Assembly (NCBI RefSeq): GCF_020184175.1
Contig: NC_065530.1
Coordinates: 75,245,260 to 75,309,259, forward strand
Reading direction: 5' to 3'
From: Aphis gossypii
Lineage: Eukaryota; Arthropoda; Insecta; Hemiptera; Aphididae
DNA: 64,000 nt
Below the pieces are notes generated by a model. That model was not told where the DNA came from, made no database searches, and saw only the letters and a program-made list of their open reading frames with translations. How positions within the stretch are numbered: position 1 is the stretch's first letter; every line of letters begins with the position of its first letter. Shown in pieces: positions 53,030 through 62,449 of this stretch. The position numbers and the translations under genes were made by a program.

Positions 53030-53800
53030 ATTATCTTATTAAACTGGAACGCCAACGGTTTAAAAAAAAAAAAATTAAAAAAACACTACAAGGCTTCCTT
53101 GTTCATCACTATGTAGATATCGCATGCATCACAAAAATGCACTTATCAAACACATAATATACTATTAAAATATTAACAGTTCAAAAATATACCACGTGGG
53201 TTATATTACTAATTCACGGTGTTTGGATAGAGTTGCTATTCTTGTCCATAACAAAATCGAACTTGTTTTTGTCCAAACTTGTACTGTCGAGCCTAAAAGA
53301 TGTAGCTAATTAAATTAAATAATAGATATGCTACTTTTGTCAACGTTTATCAACCTCCAATGTACATGTCAGGTTACGAACAAATAATGAGTTTAAATGA
53401 CTTAATTATATTGGCAGCCGGCAGGTGATTAAATACTAAGCATACTAACTGGACCTGTCGGGTAATTAATCCAAATGGCATCAAATTGTAATCATTTATA
53501 GCCAACACGTCATGTGCAATACATGTTTCTAATTAGTCTAATCATTTCCCTTTGAATGTTAATAGACAGCCCGATACCCTAGATATTCTAATAATTAAAT
53601 CAATCCATTCTTATTTCTTTAAGTACGCGTTATAGAATTTGATTTAGATCGCATAACAATAAAAAATTACAATCAGCGCATCTCATCAATTCTACAAAAA
53701 ATAATTCATTATTTAATGTTAAACCAGACTGGAATACACTATCCAACCTTATCAATAAAATTTAAAATATACCAAAAAGTATATTCACGACTCGGTTAGC
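53030..53800 (+). pseudogene. Jockey ORF2 endonuclease domain relic (APE type)
   Basis: The APE-type endonuclease nicks the target DNA to prime reverse transcription. The start motif LLNWNANGL is read at 53036-53062. In the next aligned piece, 53092-53148 contains QGFLVHHYVDIACITK then MHLSN. The codon 53134-53136 is AAA (Lys) where the family has the metal-binding Glu of its TETH-like motif. At 53339-53372 VNVYQPP(M) corresponds to the AxYxPP segment. At 53432-53479 the frame reads NTKHTNWTCRVINPNG, the N-x-KH-x-xW motif of this family. 53,560-53,600 resembles the 'PDTLDI' segment. Frames shift several times between these pieces. Catalysis would be lost. Confidence 0.85.
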
Positions 53801-53999
53801 AGTACAAACAACCGAACATTTCACGAAAGTACAAAAAAGTAGCACAGACGTGTTCAAACTTAACAGACTCCACATCTTCACTTGTTTGACATAAACGTAT
53901 TTTTAGGTGCACTTGACAAAATCATAGAAACTCTGCAGATAAAAAAAAAATATTAAATTTACTACCCAAAGGAGTCCAATTAGCTTTACAAAATGACTG

Positions 54000-54562
54000 T
54001 GTATCTTTATACAATAGTTATTTATTTAACACGCACATGAATGAATCTAACCTATGAAAAGCAACAAAAATATTACTAAACTAAGAAGTCAACACCATTC
54101 CTCCTCAATACACTAATGCGAAACTTGTCATTTTCTATTCAGAAAAAAAAATGTTTTTTTTTTCAATCATTATGTTGCACAGTAGTTTTTCTCCTAATGT
54201 TATTAGTATTCCAAACAAAGACCTAAGAGTAAAATACACCTTAGAACTACCAAGTTATTCAGTCTTAACTCTTAAGTTCTACTAATTATATAACGTCAAA
54301 CTAAATTAAACAAATTATTGAAAATCTCCGTAACAAAAAAAGCCCCGGGTTTTGACAAAATTAAAAACTGATCGTATGCTCAAAAAATTATCACCAAACG
54401 CATCAATTCTTAAGATCACATTATTTAATTCTCTATTGCATCTTGGTTAATTTCCAGTTAAATAGGAAGTAATAACCATAATACTTATTGACAAATCAGG
54501 AAAAGTCAAATCAAATCCTGATAGTTACAGACCAAGTGGTTTCTTAACTTCTATATCAAAAT
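54000..54562 (+). pseudogene. Jockey ORF2 linker and N-terminal reverse transcriptase relic
   Basis: From about 54,036 the text resembles the region between endonuclease and RT. KKAPGFDKI at 54336-54362 matches the conserved RT entry motif (K-x-PG-x-D-x-I). It is followed by decayed sequence with LFNSLLHLG near 54,420-54,448. Then PDSYRPSGFLTSISK at 54517-54561 corresponds to the SYRPI-LL motif, with Ser where Ile is usual. Nothing downstream matches the palm motifs, so the RT is cut off about one third of the way in. Confidence 0.85.
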
Positions 54563-55560
54563 AAGTCTGTGTAGGTATACCATAACTTGTTGAAATAATG
54601 CTTCAATTTAAAACTTCAGAGGTAGTTTTAAGTCTATAATTGAATATATTTGGTGCATTATAGAGGTAATAAATAAGATGTTTCTAGCAGTTTTCAAAAA
54701 ATAAAAATGGAAAAAATAAAAAAAAAAGTAACGGAAAAACTAGCATTTTCACGCAAAACCAGTTTTTGATAAAATCGTTGTAACTCAAAAACGAATCATG
54801 GTAAATACTTGAAATCTTCATTAAATTTTAATATTAGAATCATTTATACACAGTGAAATTTTCAAAATATTCTGCATACATAGTCATATTATTAAATTCA
54901 ACAAATATCTAGTGCGTTCACCGGTCGTCATGATAACAAATAAATTGTGTTTTGTACATATGTTTAGGTGTCATCGATCTAAAGAGACGTTTCGACTAAA
55001 TAAACTCTCTGATTGCCAACTCCGGCTCTTTTTGTGCTGTTTGGAGTTAGTGCTACTATAGAGAGCTAGATTAGAAGAGCGTCTCTTTTTTCACATTTGT
55101 ATTGCGTATTACTGCTTTAGACATATAACGGACATCTTCTTTTGTGTCGATTTAATTGATTTTAATCAACAGGTAATTATATTTCGTGGTTCAATTCTCT
55201 CTGAAGATGGTAAAATCGTTGTTCACATTTTTTTTTTTTTTTTTATTAAAGCGTTTAAAGTTCAATTTTTTACGAAACATGTCGAAATCGCGAAAATTTG
55301 CAAAATAATTTTGTTGTTGAAAACTCGTAAAATTTGTTGTACTTATATCTAAGGTTAAAAAATTTAATACTAAGTTTTCCATAAGTTTTTCATCAAATAG
55401 CTATAGTTCTCTATGTATTAAAAAAAAACACGGTAGGTCGTTATAGGAAAAAACTTTATGAGTGTCTGAATTTTAAATTTTTATAAATAGAAAAATGACA
55501 TCTGGTGAAATATTTGATTTCATATTTTGATACGAATACAAATTTAAATAATTATTAATC
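54563..55560. repeat. Non-coding aphid-type interspersed repeat abutting the LINE relic
   Basis: The character changes right after the RT similarity ends. The text includes 'cacgcaaaaccagtttttgataaaatcgttgtaactcaaaaacgaat', 'taaatacttgaaatcttcattaaa', 'tataacggacatcttcttttgtgtcgatttaattgattttaatcaacag' and, near 55,255-55,300, words whose complement reads 'gcgatttcgacatgtttcgtaaaaaattgaactttaaacgctt'. I associate these words with a high-copy non-coding repeat of aphids (recollection, not a database result). A minus-strand frame at 55191-55382 crosses it but is Asn/Phe/Lys-rich and not credible as a gene. The right boundary is uncertain. Confidence 0.4.
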
Positions 55561-58500
55561 AATGTACTTAATGTTTATATGAATTATTATCTAACTCGAA
55601 ACATATACGATACAATATCCTAAATTAATATTTATTCGGCAAACAAATATGTTATAAGAATTACAGTTATCGTTCTTACATATTTTAAATAAAACAAGCT
55701 TAGGAAAATATATATTCAAATAATATGAAAACAATTAGATACTACGTTGAATTTTAAACAAATTGTTGCTACTTGCTAAGAACAACAAAGGAATAAATTA
55801 AATTGTCTTCAGAAACTGAAAAGTTTTATATAAAAATCTATATTCAGAATTGAACTAATTGACCTTATTAAAATTTTCCTCTTCGTTTAAATACATTAAT
55901 GCATTGTCCTTTATTGAAGAAAAAAATACCTTAACTGTATTTTTACGTCTCAATGTTATGATTAGGTAAATTATATTTCTATAAATATAAATGATTCATT
56001 ATTTATACTGTAAATCTAATAATTATTTTAAATTTGATAAAAATATTTTTTTTATGTTATAACGGCCATGTTTTTCAATACTAAACAAAATATTTGCAAT
56101 TAAGTAATAATTAAATTTATTTTTCACATTATTAAAACGCGTAATATTATCTAAAATCTGATTTGATTACTTTATATTACAAAGTCAGTTATAATTTAAC
56201 TCAGACTAAAAAACAAAGCGGACGCATTTTGAGATTCACATTAACAAAGTCTCTTAAAACCTAACCAAGGGAATAATAATGTTCCTTTCCCAGATTTATT
56301 AAAAACTACGTAATATACACACTATACCTTTTTAAAGCAACATTGAAATAATAATAAAAATGTATACTTACAGCAAAATTTAACTAAGATTTTATGACAG
56401 AACTTAACATAGAAAAAGATCATTTTTTTGTTATTTTTAAGTATCAATTATAAATTATAATAACTGAACACTAAATTCTATCGTTAAAAAATTGTTTTAA
56501 ATTGAAATAGATCTCATATTAATTGAAAATATTCTATAAAACTAGTTTTCTTTTTTATTATTTTTCAATATTACTGTCATAAAATTGAATTTAACATTTT
56601 TTTTTACATTTAATGTAATATTGTATATTATTATTAAATATAATAATAAACAATATAAAGAAATAAGAATGAATAAGATGTGAATTAATTAACTAACAGT
56701 TGGAATAAAAATTGAACAAGTTTATCAAATAAATAGCATCAACTACAATTATACTTCATAGATCTAATATTTTTCAATAACTTTAAAAATCGTGTCATTA
56801 TGGAATGAAATGTGAAAGATTCTATCAAATAAATGACTGTTATTAATAAATTGAGTTTTATATTTAAATTCAACTAGATGAAGTCTAATGGTTGTTTAAT
56901 GCCTTCGACGTTTATTGCGGGTTTTTTACAATTTTACATTACTAAATTAAAAAAAAAAAAACTGTTTGAAATTTAAAAAAGTATCAAATTGTAAATTCAT
57001 AGAGGTTATATATATTATATGAAACTCCAAAACGCTAGGCTGCCGTAAAACGTATTTTCCAAAAGTAAAATAATAAATAAAATCATTTTAGGGTATTCCC
57101 ATAAAATTTGTGCTCACTTAAACTCATCGCACAGAAGCCAAATTACAAAAAGCTGAAGATAAGAAAAAATCAGTGTATAAAACATTAAATACTATTTATA
57201 AACTTAATATTAAATTGTTTCTGAATCTGAAATTTTAAATAATCGATAATCACCCGATGCATACGATATAATAGGTACTATAAAATACCGTGTTAGACGA
57301 TTTATCGGACAATATTATAATATAATAATAAGTAATTGTAATCGTTTGATTGTTAGAAAATAAAACAGTGGTCTGAAAACTATATTCTTTTGTCAATATA
57401 TTATAGTTATCGGATATTACCGTATTTTTGAAACCACAACAACTGCCCCGAATGTCAATATTAACTGAACGAGTTATTACAGAAATCTATTAAAACTTCG
57501 ATAATGCTATTATAAACACCTATCTTTCTTCGCTCTACATAAATTTGCACGTATACATACACAAAACATATTATTGTTGATTTGCACCCAAATGCTTTGA
57601 CATCAACATTGACATATCACGGGTAATATTACTTTTGGGCATATTAGTTATTATAGATGCTAACATTCCAATCAGTCATTGGTATCTACTATCCAATAAA
57701 GAAAACCATGTTCCTTACTATTTTTATTTCATTCTTAATAATATCGAAATCAGAAGGCTATAAGAAAATAAAAATTACTTTCCACTTGATTTTTTACGCC
57801 AAACTCAATTAGTTTTCCTTTAAAAATCATAATCAAATAACCTCAGAATTTAGTTACATAGTCTAACATTGTTAATAAACACCCAATGGTTATTTTGCCA
57901 AATGAATTGCTTAAAATATATAATTATTTATTTAAATTCACCATCCCTAACCTTCACACACGCACACTAACACTAACCAAATAATTCAAGACACTGCTCT
58001 GCCTCTGCCTCTGTCTCCCTCGTTGATAACTATTATCGCCCAAAAACTCTTCTTACAACCTTATTTCTAAGTTTTAAAAAGGCTATTGCTAGTGTAGACT
58101 AACCTTTAAATCATTGGTATGTTTGCTATAGACCTAGGTAAAAATTGAAATCTATAAACACAATATAGATTTTTCTAAAATAGTATGGGTTCATATCTTA
58201 TTATATAAAATAAAAAACATTAAGATAAGGGCATAAAATTATGAACCTAGTATAGTTAACTTGCATAATGAAACAATAAAAATGTCACGTGGAAAATGCG
58301 CAACAGTCAATAACTACTAATTAGTCAAATTTTCAATTTTTAACAAAAACAAATAGTAATTGGTTGTACTTTGTTCTTATTTCGTCACAACCGTTAACTA
58401 TTTTCCGATTTTATCAAATACATTTAGTAATACTAGATAAATGACTGAAATAAATGTTTTTCAGAATTAAGAGAAATGCATGTCACCACAAAATATAAAA

Positions 58501-59640
58501 TGTTGCTCTCGTCTCTCTCTCTGAAGTCGGGTTTCCCTAAAACAAAAAAAAATATTTGTCATCGTGAGATTTTATTCAAAAATACCTACTACAGTTTACA
58601 ATCATAATTTACGAAGTGTGCCAAAAAAATATCAGTTATTAGTTATTACAAAATTATTCGAAATATTTTGGTAATATTGGTACAGATGGAAAATTAACGT
58701 TTGGGCTATTCACAATAATATAATATGGTTATAGTTTTATACGCTGTTATTAATTATTATTTACTATTAACAAGAAAGAATTTGCGTAAAATAAATTTAA
58801 CATTTTAAACAAAATGACATATTGACACATTATTTAACCTTATTTTGGACCATACATCTAGTGTTTTGTCAGTTACCGATTCTCGGAAAACAATCAGTAA
58901 TTATGCCATAATATGCAAAATAAAATATGATTTAACGAAAAACGCATTACCGTGACCAAATTTAATTATACCTTAATTGTTTAAAATTCGTCAATTCAAC
59001 AAAATATAATGTAGATTATGTTATTTTTAGTTAATTTTGCATTTATTACTCATCAATAATTAAAACAACAACGTAAATTTGACGGTATGAACAGTCAATA
59101 GTAATAGAATAGACAATTAGTAAGCGATCTAAGGATAATAAATATAATTAGATTAACTTTATTCAACATCATAAATTAAAGTTATTAGAAAATATAATGT
59201 TAAATTTACTCTATATTTACTAACAATTTGTTAAGAACTTTTAAAAATTTTCTTGAAAACTACTAACGTGTTTATTTTAAAAGTTTCAAATTAGTTTTCG
59301 ACTTAAAATAAGTTATAATAAGTATAAACGTACAATCATAATATTATAAAACTATGCATTATTATAATATTACCTAATGATTGATGTAAATAGGTACAAG
59401 TATTATAACTATTATTTTTTTACAGTTAATACTTACTTTCTATTTAGGTACTATGTATTGAACAGAGCAGAAATCAAATCGTTATGAAGTGAGTAAAGAA
59501 CGAAAATTCTCATTAACTAAATTATCAGCCTCATATCCCGCTATAAAAATAAAAACAAACCAATTGATTTAGAACGTATGAGAATATTCACTCCACTAAA
59601 AAAACCTCCACAAGAGTATTCTCTGTTAACATTACTGTAA
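55561..59640. other. AT-rich non-coding stretch
   Basis: About 4 kb of AT-rich DNA with no frame of 60 codons. A short pyrimidine-rich (CTCTGC)n-like patch lies near 57,994-58,021 and a (CT)n patch at 58,506-58,524. No gene is seen. Confidence 0.5.
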
Positions 59641-59644
59641 AACA

Positions 59645-59855
59645 CCAATAATAATATAGTACGGCGTCGACTACGGTCGTCTACGGAACGACGATTCGTA
59701 CTCGGATTTATCGACGGTCAGTATAATAATGTGAAATAATCAGGAAAAAGGAGGAGCGATAACGATTATTTACGCCATCTGTGCCGTTCTAAGAGTGATT
59801 TAGACCTGGTGCTATAACGTATAAAGATGTATATGTGTTTATGGTATATACCTTA
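59645..59855. other. GC-richer patch, possible regulatory sequence
   Basis: Balanced and CpG-containing (for example 'cggcgtcgactacggtcgtctacggaacgacg' at about 59,662), without an open frame. It ends at a TACAGGGTGT word. Possible promoter or enhancer; inference from composition only. Confidence 0.22.
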
Positions 59856-59865
59856 TACAGGGTGT
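59856..59865 (+). repeat. TACAGGGTGT, possible DNA-transposon terminus
   Basis: Words of the form (T)ACAGGGTG(T) occur at the ends of several families of insect DNA elements. Here it is followed by 'attttttttttatcacgaataactcgttatttc', a plausible subterminal region. A second copy in the same orientation lies at 62484-62492, and an inverted one at 25149-25158. No inverted partner is found close by, so only a single element end is suggested. Confidence 0.3.
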
Positions 59866-60129
59866 ATTTTTTTTTATCACGAATAACTCGTTATTTCAAA
59901 AACCGTTAATATTTTTTAAAATATTTTTTTTCATTTATCTAATTTGTAAGTAGTATAAAAAAACAAAAATTGTATGATATTTAAATATAAATAATATAGT
60001 AACTATTTTATATAATTATCAAAATACTATAAATGTACGATCATGTGTGTATTTATAAACGAAAGGCCATATAAAATAAACTAAGGCTGAAGAATTTTAA
60101 GAGTAAAAAGTTTCGATCTTCACGATTTA

Positions 60130-60370
60130 TGTTCAGTGGAGGTTGTATTTTTTTTTATTTTTTTTTTTTTTTTTTGGCACCGGTGTCGGCGGTAATGTCC
60201 GTTTAACAAAAACAACAACAGCAACAGCAACAACAATGACGACGATGAAGAGCATTGCACGTACTACACGCAAACTTTATATGTCGGCCATTCGTTTTAC
60301 CGGACTACGTAGTAACGAACGACACTGTAATTTTTTTCTTTTCTCTTTTTTTTTTTTTTTTTTTTTTTGG
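60130..60370. other. Poly-T-flanked GC-richer patch with CAA/CAG and ACG repeats
   Basis: A patch of about 160 bases (60,177-60,335) with 'ggcaccggtgtcggcggtaatg', (CAACAG)n-like and ACG repeats sits between two long T runs (60,147-60,175 and 60,346-60,368). An internal frame with ATG at about 60,237 (MTTMKSIART...) is not recognisable. The flanking homopolymers make the + frame at 60143-60376 artificial. Confidence 0.3.
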
Positions 60371-60818
60371 CTCTAACCCTACTCCAACCTATTGATCGGT
60401 TTTCAGGCCATCACCACTGTTAATTTTTCACTAGTACTTATAGTTTTCAACCCGTTAACCATAGATCTTCAAGTCGAGTATTCATTAGGAAAACGTATGT
60501 AATCAATGAAAATTTTTACAGCAGAGGACAGTAGACTTGATACGATTGTAACATCTTAAAATTTAAAATATATAACAGTAAAATTTTTTATGAAGATATT
60601 TTAGAAAAGAGCTTAATTAATATTCGTAATAAAAAAAATGAACAAATAAGAAAATCGATTTAATATTTGTATGTACTAAATATCATCATGCATGAGTAAT
60701 TGAACATAATAAGTGAATAATAATATATGTTATACGTATAGATAAATACAAATTATGACACTATCTTGAATAAAATGAATCACAAAATATGTTTTTTTTT
60801 ATCTTAAATAATTTGGTA
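60371..60818. other. AT-rich non-coding stretch
   Basis: Nothing can be supported here. Confidence 0.5.
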
Positions 60819-61001
60819 CAGGCACGTATACAAGGGGGGTTTTCAGGGTTCAACCCCCCCCCCCCCCCCCCCCGAAAATTAATAGTTATGTAGTTTATTA
60901 GTATCATAATTCATCGATAAATATTGATCATTATTATTATTAATTGTAAATTTTTTTATGACCCCCCCCCCCCCCGAAATTTTTTTTTGTGTACTTGCCT
61001 G
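60819..61001. mobile_element. Short C-run element with imperfect terminal inverted repeats (copy 2)
   Basis: The left end CAGGCACGTATAC (60819-60831) and right end GTGTACTTGCCTG (60989-61001) match as inverted repeats at 11 of 13 positions. Inside are 'aaggggggttttcagggttcaa', a 20-base C run (60854-60873), an AT-rich middle, and a second C run of 14 (60962-60975) followed by 'gaaatttttttttgtg'. The length is about 183 bases with no coding capacity, as expected of a MITE-like, non-autonomous element. A target-site duplication is not clear. The two C-run arms ('ccccccgaaaatt' and 'ccccccgaaattt') suggest an internal duplication. Confidence 0.5.
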
Positions 61002-62140
61002 GTTGGATATACAATCATATAAATAGCTTAAATCTATTTAACTATTTATTCACACTAACATAATATACTCTCTAGTATATTACTCTCTTAAAATAAAACG
61101 TATTTCCTAAATGCAATAAAAATAATAATAATAACAGTAAATACCCAATTAAGTATTTTTAACTTTAAAATAATTAAGCAATTTTTAAAAAAAATACTAC
61201 TTAGAAAGTAAAATAAAAATGTTGGTAAATATTTAATTGATTGAATTTTTAAATTTTTAAAATAATTGAAAGATTTAAAAATACAATTTTGATCTAATTT
61301 CAAATGCCTTTGGAAAAATATCTCTATAATATAATATTTTTGATATTTTAAAATTTTACTAAAAAGTAAAAACAACATACTATATTTTGTATATAATAAG
61401 TTCTTACAGTTATTATTTTTTAAATAAAAATAAAATAATTTAATCGATAAATTATTATTTTACATTTTAATATCGATACATCGTTATTATTTTAACGTCT
61501 AACATTCATAAAAATTACAAATATGTAACTTTTGTTATTTTATTATTATTGTAATTTCTTAAAAAAAATGTGGACTACATTTTAAATTATTTTGATTAAT
61601 AAACAAAATTTAATCAACGTAAAAATAGAGTATGAAAAGATTAAAACTTCAAATATTTTTAAATATCCAAGTTAAACAAAAATTTCCAAAATATTTTTAA
61701 AATATATTACTACTATACTTAGAAAAACCTTAATATTAAGAAATTACTGAAAACCTAAATAAAAGTAATTTCAAATTAGGTTTCAAGTAGTTTTTAATAA
61801 CGTGCTTGTTTAAAATTAAAATTATTTTTATAGAAATTAAATATTTTCCGCTCTATTATGGTTTGATTCGCGAATAAATTTTAAGTGCAAATACGTATAA
61901 ATAATATTGTATTCATTTTTTGCAATACGCAAAATACCTGGTATATTAAATGCACAGACCTAATGATTTTAAAATAATATTAATAGTTTTTAGGTTTCTT
62001 ATCTACTGGAGTAATACATCTTACTTTTTTTTTTCACTAAATAAAGACTAAGTCTTTCTTTATAAATGGTGATGATGATAATTATAATAATAATAATAAC
62101 AACATAGATATTTTACATCGGTTATCTGTGGACTTATTAT
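61002..62140. other. AT-rich non-coding stretch
   Basis: Low-complexity AT-rich sequence. The 96-codon - frame at 61088-61378 is Phe/Leu/Ile/Lys-rich and has no motif. No gene is seen. Confidence 0.55.
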
Positions 62141-62160
62141 TGCGAGACACTTTTTTTGTT

Positions 62161-62418
62161 TTATTGTTTTGTTTCAACGTAATGCGAGTAGCTGAATAAT
62201 TCTCTCTCGGAATTGCTAATGCTCGCAAAAGCCCCAACGAGATCGAAATTCATTGCGCGCACCGAAAGTCCACCTTTCTCGTGATTTATATCGCGCATTA
62301 TTTTTAGGCCACGATTAGTTGCAATGTGTATAAGACGTAGGTGTGTGCACGGTTTCTCAACGCGAACGCCGCTGACGTTTTCATCGTCGTAAATAACAAT
62401 TAAACACCAAGACTGCAT
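62161..62418 (-). CDS. Unassigned 85-codon frame in GC-richer block, possible exon
   Basis: A true ATG at 62418-62416 opens 85 codons on the minus strand. The frame also stays open upstream for at least 20 more codons through a T-rich tract, with a possible acceptor (ttttttaag) near 62,470. The peptide uses a wide range of residues, with Asp, Glu, Gly, Arg and Val well represented and no low-complexity run. Stretches such as VIYDDENVSGVRVEK and SVRAMNFDLVGAFAS look protein-like. Codons are richer in G+C than the surroundings. I recognise no domain. It could be an exon, a relic of a mobile element or integrated sequence, or a chance frame in a conserved block. Confidence 0.3.
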   Translation of the reverse strand: MQSWCLIVIYDDENVSGVRVEKPCTHLRLIHIATNRGLKIMRDINHEKGGLSVRAMNFDLVGAFASISNSERELFSYSHYVETKQ

Positions 62419-62449
62419 CGAATCCGGTATACGGTTTAGAAAAAAAAAA

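Larger units (their letters stand above)
51975..54562 (+). mobile_element. Decayed Jockey-clade non-LTR retrotransposon, 3'-truncated
   Basis: The order of recognisable pieces is diagnostic of the Jockey clade: a short 5' leader, gag-like ORF1 (PRE_C2HC-type region then zinc knuckles), APE-type endonuclease, linker, and the N-terminal part of reverse transcriptase. All are on + and in the expected spacing. The leader may begin near the TCAGTGCTC at about 51,981, like the internal promoters of such elements, but no target-site duplication was identified. Many stops and frameshifts interrupt both ORFs, so the copy is dead. The RT catalytic motif (YADD type), the 3' UTR and the A-rich tail are not found: similarity stops near 54,562. 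The coordinates of both ends are approximate. Local codons are AT-biased like the surroundings, suggesting long residence. Confidence 0.85.

Noticed and set aside
60143..60376. 77-codon + frame with Phe-rich ends
   Set aside because: Both ends translate poly-T runs. The centre is a short repeat-rich patch without a recognisable domain.
61088..61378. 96-codon - frame
   Set aside because: It is a Phe/Leu/Ile/Lys-rich low-complexity frame in AT-rich DNA, with no G+C shift and no motif.
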